From Flavobacterium wongokense (GTDB lineage: Bacteria > Bacteroidota > Bacteroidia > Flavobacteriales > Flavobacteriaceae), in contig NZ_JAKIHP010000001.1 in assembly GCF_021608265.1 (NCBI RefSeq), positions 1,054,001 to 1,118,000 of the forward strand: a stretch of 64,000 nt of DNA. The letters are read 5' to 3'. Position numbers and translations under genes: made by a program. Positions 1-8,805 of the stretch are shown here, in pieces. Numbering within the stretch: the first letter of the stretch is position 1; every line of letters starts with the position of its first letter. The notes under the pieces were generated by a model. The model searched no databases and had not been told where the DNA came from. It saw nothing but the letters and a program-made list of their open reading frames with translations.

Positions 1-833
1 GAGTATGTTAGGCTTCCATAATCTGTTTGTCCTATTAAAAAAGAATTGTCTATTAAACCATCTGCTTCTAATCGGATAACATTTTTAAAACCACTGATGC
101 CACTACCTGAAAAATACTTACCGCTGGTTATTATTTTTCCATCAGACTGCCTTGATAAAGAGCTTATTTCTCCAGTTACTAATTGATTGTTATAAGTGCC
201 GTCAATAGTTCCATTTATATTAAGCCTGTAGAGGCATGGTTGATTTGTCCCGCTAAGCGAATTTCCTGCAACCATTATTTTACCATCAGGCTGAACCAGT
301 AAAGTATTAACAGAATCTAAATAAGCACCCGAATTAAAACTGGAATCCGTTGATCCATCAGTGTTTAGACGAACTACCTGATCACCGTCAATTCCACCAG
401 CTATTATTTTGCCATCAGCCTGTAAGGCAAGGCACGTTGGACCTAAAACAGAAGTAAAGGAAGGGTCGGCCGAACCATCGGCGTTCAAACGTACCAGTAA
501 AGAACTAGTGAGCGTTCTTCCTACGACAACAATTTTCCCGTCAGGTTGAAGCACAAACGTGGAAATATCCACAAATGTAGTTCCCAGATTGAAAGTATTG
601 TCTAAACTGCCATCGGCATTCAATCGGATAATATTATTGACAGCAATGCCATGAAAAAAATCAATATCTCCTCCTAAAAGTATTTTTCCATCAGGTTGTG
701 TGACAATTTTAGAGATTGATGCGGAAGTTGCAAACCAACCTTCAGTATTAAAGGAAGCATCTATTTCACCTGGGATTTGTGCAGAAACGGATAAATTAAA
801 AAGAAATAAGGCAATGAGTAATAGTTTTTTCAT
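1..833 (-). CDS. Secreted delta-60 repeat protein, N-terminal part (runs off the window)
   Basis: The reverse strand is open from an ATG at 833 to the window edge (277 codons, no stop), so only the N-terminal part is visible. It starts with a signal peptide (MKKLLLIALFLFNLSVSAQ) and then repeats a unit of about 50 residues with the core QPDGKI, followed by RLNADGS and D-x-SF (for example QPDGKILLGGD, QPDGKIVVVGR, QPDGKIMVAGN). This is the delta-60 repeat, a beta-propeller-like module of secreted proteins in Bacteroidetes. Family knowledge suggests a large exported protein, often with a T9SS tail, but the C-terminus lies outside the window. The ligand is unknown. Confidence 0.85.
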   Translation of the reverse strand, partial: MKKLLLIALFLFNLSVSAQIPGEIDASFNTEGWFATSASISKIVTQPDGKILLGGDIDFFHGIAVNNIIRLNADGSLDNTFNLGTTFVDISTFVLQPDGKIVVVGRTLTSSLLVRLNADGSADPSFTSVLGPTCLALQADGKIIAGGIDGDQVVRLNTDGSTDSSFNSGAYLDSVNTLLVQPDGKIMVAGNSLSGTNQPCLYRLNINGTIDGTYNNQLVTGEISSLSRQSDGKIITSGKYFSGSGISGFKNVIRLEADGLIDNSFLIGQTDYGSLTY

Positions 834-875
834 GTTTTGGATGTTACAATTTCACTGGAAAAAGCTTGTTGCTTC

Positions 876-883
876 CAAATGTA
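876..883 (-). promoter_or_regulatory. Probable -7 promoter element for the delta-60 gene
   Basis: Reading the minus strand gives TACATTTG, a match to the Bacteroidetes -7 element TAnnTTTG. It lies about 43 bases upstream of the ATG at 833. No well-spaced TTG -33 element was found. Confidence 0.4.
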
Positions 884-969
884 ACAAAACAAGGCATTAA
901 ATTTTAACAACTTTTATAAAATTCAAAATTTATTTCCCTGAAAACACCAAACACCGCTTGAATTAGGAG

Positions 970-1752
970 CTATTTTCCGGTAAACTCCGCTTTTCTTTTT
1001 TCCAAAAATGCAGTGGTCCCTTCCTTGAAATCTTCGGTGCCAAAGCATTTTCCAAAATTCCTGATTTCGGTTTCAAAGCCATTGATTCCGTCTTTGTAAT
1101 TAGCATTGATGGCTTTTATCGCTCTTCCAATTGCAAAAGGCGAATTCCTCATGATTTTTGTTGCAATGTTTTTTGTAAAGTCCAAAAGCTCAGCCTGTGG
1201 CACCACATGGTTCACCAATCCGGCACGGAAAGCTTCTTCGGCAGAAATCATTCCTGCGGTCATGATCATTTCCATCGCACGGCCTTTCCCTATTAATTGT
1301 GGTAACCGCTGTGTTCCTCCATAACCCGGAATTACGCCAAGCGAAACTTCCGGCAGACCCATTTTGGCATTATCAGACGCAATCCTGAAATGACAGGACA
1401 TTGCCAGTTCCAAACCGCCGCCAAGTGCAAAACCATTCACAGCTGCAATAACCGGTTTTCTTAAGCTTTCGACAAAGTCAAAAAGCAATTCCTGTCCCTG
1501 AGCCGCCAAATGTGCGCCTTCCTGAATCGAAAAATTCGCAAATTCCGAAATGTCTGCTCCGGCAACAAAAGCCTTTTCGCCTTCTCCGGTAACAATAATC
1601 ACCCGAATTTCTTCATTGGCTTCAAGCGCTTCAAAAGCATCGTGTAATTCCTGGATTGTTGCTTTGTTCAAAGCATTTAATTTTGAAGGACGATTAATCG
1701 TAATTTGCCCGATTCCGTTTTCTGTAGTTACTAGTATGTTTTCGAAGTTCAT
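970..1752 (-). CDS. Enoyl-CoA hydratase (crotonase family)
   Basis: This 260-residue cytosolic enzyme should hydrate trans-2-enoyl-CoA to 3-hydroxyacyl-CoA in fatty-acid or amino-acid breakdown. The crotonase fold is clear: AFVAGADISEF near residues 61-71 forms part of the oxyanion hole, and NGFALGGGLELAMSC (106-120) and GLPEVSLGVIPGYGGTQRL (132-150) carry Glu115 and Glu135. These match the two catalytic glutamates of true hydratases, 20 residues apart, so hydratase is more likely than an isomerase-only enzyme. Length is normal. It lies 11 bases downstream of the histidine kinase gene on the same strand, but their functions do not look linked. Substrate chain length cannot be told from sequence. 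Confidence 0.9.
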   Translation of the reverse strand: MNFENILVTTENGIGQITINRPSKLNALNKATIQELHDAFEALEANEEIRVIIVTGEGEKAFVAGADISEFANFSIQEGAHLAAQGQELLFDFVESLRKPVIAAVNGFALGGGLELAMSCHFRIASDNAKMGLPEVSLGVIPGYGGTQRLPQLIGKGRAMEMIMTAGMISAEEAFRAGLVNHVVPQAELLDFTKNIATKIMRNSPFAIGRAIKAINANYKDGINGFETEIRNFGKCFGTEDFKEGTTAFLEKRKAEFTGK

Positions 1753-1763
1753 GGTAAGCAGTT

Positions 1764-3215
1764 TTATTTAACAATGGGAAGCGAAACAATGAATGTAGAT
1801 CCTTTTCCGACTTCTGTTTCAAAAGTAATGGTTCCTTTGTAATTTTCTATGATATTTTTGATAATTCCTAAACCTAAGCCCATACCACTGGTCTTTGTGG
1901 TGAATTTTGGTTCAAAGACATGCTCCCTGTTTTCAGGGTCAATTCCGATTCCGTTGTCCTCAACAGAAATGATTACATTGTCTTCTTTTTCATTAACCGA
2001 TACCAAAATGCGTTTGTCCAATTGCTCATCCGGAATGGATTGAATGGCATTTTTAACCAAATTGGTAATAATCCTAATCAACTGAGTTCGGTCGATTTTC
2101 GAAATTACATATTCCTTATTGCTTTCAAAAAGAATGAAATCCTCGTTGAAAATATCCAAAGCCAATTCGACAACCTGAACCACATTGAGCGTTTCATTTT
2201 GCTGCGCAGGCATCGAAGCAAAGTTGGAAAACGCCGAAGCCACAGCACTCATCGTATCAATCTGCTGGATTAAAGTTTTGGAATAATCGTTTAGCTTTTG
2301 TTTTAATTCGGGATCATTGGCATCAAATTTCCGCTGGAAACTCTGCACCGTCAATCGCATTGGCGTCAACGGATTCTTGATTTCGTGTGCAACCTGTTTC
2401 GCCATTTCGCGCCAAGCCTGTTCCCGTTCGCTCTGAGCCAGCATTGTCGCACTGTCTTCAAGTTTGTCCACCATTTGATTATAGGCATTAATCAACGAAT
2501 TAATTTCTTTGCTGTTGGCTTCAATAACGATTTTCTCGTTTTTTTGGTTCAGGCTCGTTTCGTAAATTTTATCGGAAATCGTTTTTAGCGATTTTGTGAT
2601 GTAACTCGCCAGGAAGTATGCCAAAGCAAACGCAACGATCAACATGAAGGAATAAACCTGACTCAATCTCAAAAGGAACTGGCGTAGTTCGGTTTCATAA
2701 AAACCGTCGTCTTCCACATAAGGGATATTCAGGATTCCCAAGGGCTTAAATTTGTCATCCTTGATTTGGCTATAGGAAGAGCGGTTCTTGACGCCGTTTA
2801 CATTTTTGATGTCAACATATCTTTTTTCTACAGACGACTGGACCAGTTTCAAGACATAATTCGGAATTGGCGGCGCCACTTTGTCTACAGAAAAGGAAGC
2901 TTTGGAAGATTTCAGCAATTTCCCGTTCAATCCATAAATATTGATTTCGAGGTTATGGATGTCGGCCAATTCGTGTATTTTGTCCTTAAAAATAAGGGGA
3001 AGGTTTTTTTCCGTCAACGGATAAGTAGTATTTGCAAGGACATAATTAATATGTTCCTTTATAGCAAATTCCTTTCGGTCCAATCTTTCCTGATGGTATT
3101 CCTTGGCTTCATTCTTAAATTGGATGACAGAAATCGAAGCCATCAAAATGGAAGCAATCAATATCAATATAATCATCGATAGAAAAATCCTAATACGAAG
3201 CGACAGCATTGACAT
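1764..3215 (-). CDS. NtrY-like membrane sensor histidine kinase
   Basis: Two membrane helices (about residues 15-37 and 193-214, counted from an upstream ATG at 3233) flank a periplasmic sensor region of about 155 residues. A HAMP-like linker and a kinase core follow. The phospho-acceptor motif is VAHEIKNPLTPMRL with His283, and the ATPase part shows NLVKNAIQSIP, DNGIGI and GMGLGLGI. HEIKNPLTP is typical of the NtrY group. I start it at the ATG at 3215, which has AAAGGA six bases upstream; the ATG at 3233 has no such site and adds only six residues. It follows hemJ directly (stop at 3235). No response regulator gene is nearby, so partner and signal are unknown. Confidence 0.85.
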   Translation of the reverse strand: MSMLSLRIRIFLSMIILILIASILMASISVIQFKNEAKEYHQERLDRKEFAIKEHINYVLANTTYPLTEKNLPLIFKDKIHELADIHNLEINIYGLNGKLLKSSKASFSVDKVAPPIPNYVLKLVQSSVEKRYVDIKNVNGVKNRSSYSQIKDDKFKPLGILNIPYVEDDGFYETELRQFLLRLSQVYSFMLIVAFALAYFLASYITKSLKTISDKIYETSLNQKNEKIVIEANSKEINSLINAYNQMVDKLEDSATMLAQSEREQAWREMAKQVAHEIKNPLTPMRLTVQSFQRKFDANDPELKQKLNDYSKTLIQQIDTMSAVASAFSNFASMPAQQNETLNVVQVVELALDIFNEDFILFESNKEYVISKIDRTQLIRIITNLVKNAIQSIPDEQLDKRILVSVNEKEDNVIISVEDNGIGIDPENREHVFEPKFTTKTSGMGLGLGIIKNIIENYKGTITFETEVGKGSTFIVSLPIVK

Positions 3216-3234
3216 TTTGAATCCTTTGAGCATT

Positions 3235-3780
3235 TTATGACTTGTTTTTTTCGCGAATGCGTTTGTAAAATCTAAATCCGAGCATTATTAAAATGGAAAA
3301 TAAAACAATTCCGATTACGCCGTAAATCCAATTGAAGGCATTTTTTAGGATGACTAAAAAAACCACGGCAAACAGAATAATCGTTGCGCCTTCATTCCAC
3401 AAGCGCATAAAATTCGAAGAGTATTTTACAACGTCGTTTTGTAGTTCCTTATATATCAGATGGCATTTTATCTGATAGGCAATCAGTAAAACCACAAATC
3501 CCAATTTGACATGCATCCACGGCATTTGCAGCCAGGAAGGCATTAATATCAATAACCAAATGGCAAAGGCAACTGCCAAAACCGCACTTGGCCAGGTGAT
3601 AATATACCACAAACGGTAGGTCATTATTTTGTATTGCTTTTGCAAAATTTCCTTTTCGGGAGAAGGCTTGTCGTTGGCTTCAATTTGGTATACAAACAAC
3701 CTCACTATGTAAAACAAACCCGCAAACCATGTGATTACAAAGATGAGGTGGAGCGATTTTATGTAGTTGTAGTATTCCAT
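3235..3780 (-). CDS. hemJ: Protoporphyrinogen IX oxidase, HemJ type
   Basis: This 181-residue integral membrane protein has four to five hydrophobic helices. It matches the HemJ (UPF0093) family, which oxidises protoporphyrinogen IX to protoporphyrin IX in many bacteria that lack HemG or HemY. The helices carry the conserved SLHLIFVITWFAGLFY near the N-terminus (His11) and PWMHVKLG (His90, Lys92), residues the family uses for haem or substrate. It sits 10 bases downstream of hemH, the next enzyme in the pathway, which supports the assignment. No other protoporphyrinogen oxidase is seen in this window. Confidence 0.88.
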   Translation of the reverse strand: MEYYNYIKSLHLIFVITWFAGLFYIVRLFVYQIEANDKPSPEKEILQKQYKIMTYRLWYIITWPSAVLAVAFAIWLLILMPSWLQMPWMHVKLGFVVLLIAYQIKCHLIYKELQNDVVKYSSNFMRLWNEGATIILFAVVFLVILKNAFNWIYGVIGIVLFSILIMLGFRFYKRIREKNKS

Positions 3781-3790
3781 TTAAAATTTA

Positions 3791-4804
3791 TTAGCGTTCA
3801 AAATCCTTAATCCAATTGGCTACAACGCCACACCATTCGTCTTCGTCGTTCATGCATGGAATGGTTAAAAATTCTTCGCCACCATGTTCGATAAACTCTT
3901 CTTTGGCACGCATTGCAATTTCTTCCAAGGTCTCCAAACAATCGGTTACGAAAGCCGGAGTTACCACAGCAATTTTCTTGATTCCCTGTTTTGGATAATC
4001 ATTGATAACGATGTCAGTATAAGGCTCGAGCCATTTATCACCAGCCAATCGCGATTGGAAGGTTACCTGGTATTTATCTTTTGGAATTCCTAATTTTTCT
4101 ACAACCTGACGTGTAGTTTCATAACAATGATGGCGATAACAAAACTCATGCGCCGGCGATGGCGTAACACAACAGCTACCATCTATTTTGCAATGCGATT
4201 TGGTTACATCGGTTTTCCGGATATGTCGTTCCGGAATTCCGTGGTACGAAAAAACCAGCTTATCATAATCATAATTCCCTAAATGCTTTTTCATCGAGTT
4301 GGATAAAGCTTCAATGTAATCAGGTTTGTTATAAAAAGCAGGTACTTTTGTGATTTTCATTTCCGGAAAATGCTTCTTTTGCAATTCATCGGTCAAAGCC
4401 CAAATTGTAGTTGTAGAAGCCATGGCATATTGTGGATACAAAGCCAAAAGCATCACATCAGTAACGCCTTTATCTTTCAATTCCTGCAAGCCTTTTTGTA
4501 TAGTCATCGTTCCGTAACGCATTGCCAAAGCAACAGGAACATCAACAAGTTTTTCGACTTTCTTCTGGAATCGTTTCGAAAGAACAATCAACGGAGAACC
4601 TTCGTCGGTCCAAACTTTAGCATAGGCTTCAGCCGAATTTTCAGGGCGTTTTCTCAGGATGATGCCGCGAACCAATAAGGCACGCAATAAATACGGAACG
4701 TCAATCACATATTTATCCATCAAAAATTCATCTAAATACGGCTTTACATCTTTTGGCGTTGGACTTTCGGGCGAACCCAGATTTACTAATAATACTCCTT
4801 TCAT
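3791..4804 (-). CDS. hemH: Ferrochelatase
   Basis: The 337-residue protein begins KGVLLVNLGSPESP, the ferrochelatase N-terminus. It holds the metal-insertion site: His188 in FSYHGIPERH and the acidic CLETLEE (residues 289-295). It inserts ferrous iron into protoporphyrin IX (or coproporphyrin III in some lineages) at the membrane face. Unusually, Cys205, 211, 212, 222 and 227 cluster in a short segment after the active-site His. Some bacterial ferrochelatases bind a [2Fe-2S] cluster, and this segment could do so, which is an inference. The gene is upstream of hemJ in the same operon and faces away from the hemA operon. Confidence 0.95.
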   Translation of the reverse strand: MKGVLLVNLGSPESPTPKDVKPYLDEFLMDKYVIDVPYLLRALLVRGIILRKRPENSAEAYAKVWTDEGSPLIVLSKRFQKKVEKLVDVPVALAMRYGTMTIQKGLQELKDKGVTDVMLLALYPQYAMASTTTIWALTDELQKKHFPEMKITKVPAFYNKPDYIEALSNSMKKHLGNYDYDKLVFSYHGIPERHIRKTDVTKSHCKIDGSCCVTPSPAHEFCYRHHCYETTRQVVEKLGIPKDKYQVTFQSRLAGDKWLEPYTDIVINDYPKQGIKKIAVVTPAFVTDCLETLEEIAMRAKEEFIEHGGEEFLTIPCMNDEDEWCGVVANWIKDFER

Positions 4805-4817
4805 TGGGCAGTTTTTG

Positions 4818-5690
4818 TTATGTGTTTTGATTTAACGACATTAAATATTTCTTCGGTGTTGTGGCAAATTTCTTTTTGAAGGCGGCAATAAAATGGCTTC
4901 CGGTGCTGTAACCTATTTTGAGTCCGACTTCATTTACATTATACGAACCGCTATCTAAAAGTTGGCGCGCATAATCCATTTTATAATCGAACAGATAACC
5001 ATAAACCGTATCGCCATAAATCTGCTTGAAACCCATTTTGAGTTTCTTCAGGCTTAGGCCAACCCTGTCGGCAAGTTCTTCCAAACCTGGAGGTTCAGCC
5101 ATATTCGCAATGATGATTTCTTTGGCCTTGCGGATTTTCAACACATTTTCCTCATCAACCAAAAACGGACATTGCTCGGCGTTTGGATCTTCGGAACGAT
5201 TGAAATACAAACTCAAAAGTTCGTATCCTTTTCCTTTGTAATACAAGTTTTTTATTTGTGGATTTAAATTGTAATGGAATAATTGACTCAAAACAATAGC
5301 CATCGACGGACTGATGTCACCTTCCTTATAATACTTACGGTCTTTATTTTCTTCACTTAGGAACGGAATGTGATTCGCATCATTTGAAAATAATCCGTGG
5401 AACTTCTGAATCGAAATAATTACTGAAATCACCCAGGTATTTGGTGCTAATTCCAAATCCAAAGGCAATTCCTTTTGTGGATTGTAAAACAAAAGAGACT
5501 TCTCATCCTTCAATTCCAACGCATAAGTTCCTTCATTGAAAACAAATTTTGCTTTCCCTTTGATGCCAAAGTGAAACTGAATAAGTCCTTGTGTAATAGG
5601 GCGTTTTACGTGGAAATTTTCATTTCCGTCGTTTTGAAACCGAATTAAAATAAAATCATTTTCAATTTTTATCTCTTCTTGAGAACCCAT
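4818..5690 (-). CDS. AraC-family regulator, PchR-like
   Basis: This 290-residue protein has an N-terminal sensing domain of about 185 residues and a C-terminal AraC double helix-turn-helix. The first DNA-binding helix pair includes GLEELADRVGLSLKKLKMGF and the second VNEVGLKIGYSTGSHFIAAF, ending with FATTPKKYL. The first part resembles PchR-type regulators, which in other bacteria respond to ferric siderophores. It lies 13 bases upstream of hemH and is divergent from hemA, so it is well placed to control both arms of the haem cluster in response to iron or haem. That role is inferred from context. Confidence 0.85.
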   Translation of the reverse strand: MGSQEEIKIENDFILIRFQNDGNENFHVKRPITQGLIQFHFGIKGKAKFVFNEGTYALELKDEKSLLFYNPQKELPLDLELAPNTWVISVIISIQKFHGLFSNDANHIPFLSEENKDRKYYKEGDISPSMAIVLSQLFHYNLNPQIKNLYYKGKGYELLSLYFNRSEDPNAEQCPFLVDEENVLKIRKAKEIIIANMAEPPGLEELADRVGLSLKKLKMGFKQIYGDTVYGYLFDYKMDYARQLLDSGSYNVNEVGLKIGYSTGSHFIAAFKKKFATTPKKYLMSLNQNT

Positions 5691-5783
5691 AGCGATGTTT
5701 TTTCGTAGATGATTTAGAAGCCAGGCAGATTTCTTATTTAGAATTAATCTACATAAGCATTTTCTGAACGCTTGATTTCATTG

Positions 5784-5791
5784 CAAATTTA
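5784..5791 (-). promoter_or_regulatory. Probable -7 element for araC-hemH-hemJ
   Basis: The minus strand reads TAAATTTG here, a perfect TAnnTTTG match about 94 bases before the AraC start codon. No clear -33 TTG was found at the right distance. Confidence 0.4.
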
Positions 5792-5885
5792 ATAGAATTT
5801 ACGTTGTTATAATCATTTTGGTTTAAAAAATCCCTAAGCGATACAAAAAGTCCCTACAGCGTTATTTTTATAAAGTAGTTAATAA

Positions 5886-5893
5886 TAGTTTTG
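5886..5893 (+). promoter_or_regulatory. Probable -7 element for the hemA operon
   Basis: TAGTTTTG matches TAnnTTTG and lies 26 bases before the hemA ATG. A clear -33 TTG is missing, which could mean dependence on an activator such as the neighbouring AraC protein. Between the two promoters the intergenic region (5691-5919) holds nothing else I recognise. Confidence 0.45.
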
Positions 5894-5919
5894 TCTAACT
5901 TTTTAAGGAAAGTGTAAAT

Positions 5920-7182
5920 ATGGAAAATTTTAATATGTCGAAACATACTTCTTTTTATGCATTAGGGTTGAGTTACAAAAAGGCAGATGCAACTGTAAGA
6001 GGAAAATTCAGTTTGGATACCGCTGCAAAAGCAACCATTTTAATCCAGGCAGAAGCAGAAGGAATCGAATCCTTAATCGTTACTTCAACCTGCAATAGGA
6101 CAGAGATTTATGGTTTTGCAAACCATCCATATCAGTTAATCAAATTACTTTGCGAAAACAGCCAGGGAACGGTAGAAGAGTTCCAGGAAGTGGCTTATAT
6201 CTATAAAAACCAGGATGCGGTGAACCATATGTTCCGAGTTGGAACTGGTTTAGACAGTCAGATTTTGGGAGACTTCGAAATCATCAGCCAATTAAAAATC
6301 GCTTTCAATGAAAGCAAAATGAACGGAATGGTAAATTCCTTCATGGAAAGATTGATCAATTCGGTTATCCAGGCGAGCAAAAAAATCAAAACCGAAACAG
6401 AGATTTCTACAGGCGCGACTTCGGTTTCGTTTGCTTCGGTTCAGTACATTATCAGAAATGTAAAAGACATTACCAATAAAAATATCCTGCTTTTCGGAAC
6501 GGGAAAAATTGGAAGGAACACTTGCGAAAATTTGGTTAAACATACTAAACACGACCACATCACCTTAATCAACAGAACCAAGGATAAAGCTGAAAAACTG
6601 GCTCAAAAATTAGACGTAATTGTTAAGGATTATGCCGATTTGCAGTTGGAATTACAGAAAGCGGATATCGTTGTGGTTGCAACAGGAGCACAAAATCCAA
6701 CGATTGACAAAGCAATATTGAACCTGAAAAAACCATTGTTGATTTTGGATTTGTCGATTCCGAAAAATGTCCATGAAAATGTGATTGATGTTGATGGTGT
6801 TACTTTAATCCATTTGGATCATCTTTCTCAGATTACTGATGAAACATTGGAAAACCGCAAATTGCATATTCCGGCAGCCGAAGCTATCATTGAAGAAATC
6901 ACAGCCGAGTTTATGGAATGGACTAAAAACAGGAAATTTGCTCCAACAATTCAGGCTTTAAAGGAAAAATTAAACTCAATCAAAGAAGGCGAATTGAATG
7001 TTCAACGTAAAAAATTATCCAACTTTGACGAAGAACAGGCTGAATTAATCAGCAATAGGATCATCCAAAAAATCACCAATCATTTTGTAAACCACCTTAA
7101 AGATGGTGACTCAATTGACGAAGGCATTGAATGGATTGAAAAAGTATTCCAATTAGAACAAGAAAAATCATTCTTTCAATAA
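5920..7182 (+). CDS. hemA: Glutamyl-tRNA reductase
   Basis: This 420-residue enzyme makes glutamate-1-semialdehyde from Glu-tRNA with NADPH, the first committed step of C5-route haem synthesis. The catalytic cysteine is Cys58 in TSTCNRTEIYG. The substrate-binding stretch GTGLDSQILGDFEI, the NADPH-binding motif LLFGTGKIGR and the C-terminal dimerisation helices are all present. The chosen ATG has AAGGAA nine bases upstream; a later ATG (residue 6) is possible but has no better site. It opens the hem operon. Hem synthesis here therefore starts from tRNA rather than from glycine; the next enzyme, hemL, is not in this window. Confidence 0.95.
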   Translation: MENFNMSKHTSFYALGLSYKKADATVRGKFSLDTAAKATILIQAEAEGIESLIVTSTCNRTEIYGFANHPYQLIKLLCENSQGTVEEFQEVAYIYKNQDAVNHMFRVGTGLDSQILGDFEIISQLKIAFNESKMNGMVNSFMERLINSVIQASKKIKTETEISTGATSVSFASVQYIIRNVKDITNKNILLFGTGKIGRNTCENLVKHTKHDHITLINRTKDKAEKLAQKLDVIVKDYADLQLELQKADIVVVATGAQNPTIDKAILNLKKPLLILDLSIPKNVHENVIDVDGVTLIHLDHLSQITDETLENRKLHIPAAEAIIEEITAEFMEWTKNRKFAPTIQALKEKLNSIKEGELNVQRKKLSNFDEEQAELISNRIIQKITNHFVNHLKDGDSIDEGIEWIEKVFQLEQEKSFFQ

Positions 7183-7208
7183 TCCGTTATTGAAAATAAA
7201 CCAATAAA

Positions 7209-8135
7209 GTGGCACAAAAAACCATACGCATAGGAACCCGCGACAGCGAATTGGCACTTTGGCAGGCACACACGGTTCAGAAACAACTTCAGGATTTGGG
7301 GTATAAAACCGAAATCGTTGCCGTGAAATCAGATGGCGATATCATCCTTGACAAACCACTTTACGAACTCGGAATCACCGGGATTTTTACCAAGACTCTA
7401 GACATTGCCATGATTAATGGAAAGGTGGACATTGCTGTGCATTCTATGAAAGATGTACCAACAGCTTTGCCCAAAGGCATTGTACAGGCTGCTGTTTTAG
7501 AACGTGCCAATGTGTTGGATATTTTAGTTTATGAAGGCAACATTGACGCACTTGAAGGCGAAGCTACAATTGCTACAGGAAGCCTTCGCCGTCAGGCACA
7601 ATGGTGGAACCGATATCCCAATCATACCGTTGTTGATTTGCGTGGAAACGTGAATACCAGAATGCAGAAGCTTAAGGATAATGATTGGCACGGAGCTGTT
7701 TTTGCTGCTGCAGGTTTGGAAAGAATCAATTTAAAACCAAAGAACTATATCGATTTGGATTGGATGATTCCGGCACCAGCGCAAGGCGCAATGGTTATTG
7801 TCGCTATGGAAAATGACGATTTTACCATTGATGCCGTTTCTCAGTTAAACGATATTGAAACAGAAATCTGTACACATATCGAACGTCAGTTTTTGAGAAC
7901 GCTTGAAGGTGGATGTACTGCGCCAATTGGGGCTTTGGCTAAATATAATGAAGAAGAGGACACTATAGAATTTCAGGGAGTCTTGTTATCAATAGACGGA
8001 AAACAAAAACTCGAAATCGATAAAAAAGTGGACATTTCGGAGTGGAAAAAATTAGGATTCAATTCGGCTCAGGAAATTTTAAATAATGGTGGTGCTGAAC
8101 TGATGAAAAAAATCAAGAACGAATTAAAGAAGTGA
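7209..8135 (+). CDS. hemC: Hydroxymethylbilane synthase (porphobilinogen deaminase)
   Basis: The 308-residue enzyme joins four porphobilinogen molecules into hydroxymethylbilane. It starts with KTIRIGTRDSELALWQA, which is diagnostic, and contains VHSMKDVPT and GSLRRQAQW. Cys236 in LEGGCTAPIGA carries the dipyrromethane cofactor. The start is a GTG codon, with no better ATG upstream. It follows hemA by 26 bases and its TGA overlaps the hemD ATG by one base, which suggests translational coupling. Confidence 0.95.
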   Translation: MAQKTIRIGTRDSELALWQAHTVQKQLQDLGYKTEIVAVKSDGDIILDKPLYELGITGIFTKTLDIAMINGKVDIAVHSMKDVPTALPKGIVQAAVLERANVLDILVYEGNIDALEGEATIATGSLRRQAQWWNRYPNHTVVDLRGNVNTRMQKLKDNDWHGAVFAAAGLERINLKPKNYIDLDWMIPAPAQGAMVIVAMENDDFTIDAVSQLNDIETEICTHIERQFLRTLEGGCTAPIGALAKYNEEEDTIEFQGVLLSIDGKQKLEIDKKVDISEWKKLGFNSAQEILNNGGAELMKKIKNELKK

Positions 8136-8803
8136 TGCAAAACCCAATTCGCATACTATCAACAAAGAAGCTTTCAGAAAAACAAAAGCAGTTATTGTTG
8201 AATGCGGATTTTTCGGTGTTTGATGCCAATTTTATCAGCATCCAAAGCAAGGATTTTAAAATCGATTCAATAAATGACTGCCTGATTTTTACCAGTCAAA
8301 ATGCAGTTGAAAGTGTTCTTCAAAATAGGAAAATTAGGGAAATCAAAATCAGAAAATGCTTTTGCGTTGGCGAAAAAACCAAGGCATTATTAGAGCAAAA
8401 TGGTTTCGAAATCATTGAATATTCTGATTATGCCGCCGAATTGGCTTCGATTATTTTCAATAAATATCCCAAAATCAGTTTTACCTTTTTTTGTGGGAAT
8501 ATCAGAAGAGACGTTTTGCCCGATGCTTTGAGGCTGGGAAATATCAAGCTGGATGAAATTGAGGTTTACACAACCAATCCGGCAACACATAAAATAGATT
8601 TTACGCCGGACGGAATACTTTTTTTCAGCCCATCAGCAGTTGGGAGTTTTCTGCAGGAAAATAAAATTGAAGATGAAATTTGCTTCTGCATTGGCAACAC
8701 AACTGCCGAAGCTTTAAAATATGCAACACCAAATATAATTATTGCCAATCAACCGAATGTTGAAAGCACAATAATGAAATGTATAGAATATTATAGACAA
8801 TAA
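8135..8803 (+). CDS. hemD: Uroporphyrinogen-III synthase
   Basis: This 222-residue protein belongs to the poorly conserved HemD family, which cyclises hydroxymethylbilane to uroporphyrinogen III. Similarity is seen in [11 protein letters not shown] at the start, [25 protein letters not shown], and near the end [14 protein letters not shown] and [11 protein letters not shown]. These are the usual markers of the two-domain fold. Position between hemC and hemE strengthens the call. I use the ATG at 8135, which overlaps the hemC stop (TGATG), rather than the GTG three bases earlier. Confidence 0.88.
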   Translation: MQNPIRILSTKKLSEKQKQLLLNADFSVFDANFISIQSKDFKIDSINDCLIFTSQNAVESVLQNRKIREIKIRKCFCVGEKTKALLEQNGFEIIEYSDYAAELASIIFNKYPKISFTFFCGNIRRDVLPDALRLGNIKLDEIEVYTTNPATHKIDFTPDGILFFSPSAVGSFLQENKIEDEICFCIGNTTAEALKYATPNIIIANQPNVESTIMKCIEYYRQ

Positions 8804-8805
8804 AA

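Noticed and set aside
1..833. Regularly repeated sequence blocks that might suggest a CRISPR array or DNA tandem repeat
   Set aside because: The repetition follows codons of the delta-60 motif (QPDGKI, RLNADGS); the bases between repeats diverge as in a coding repeat, and there is no constant repeat-spacer pattern.
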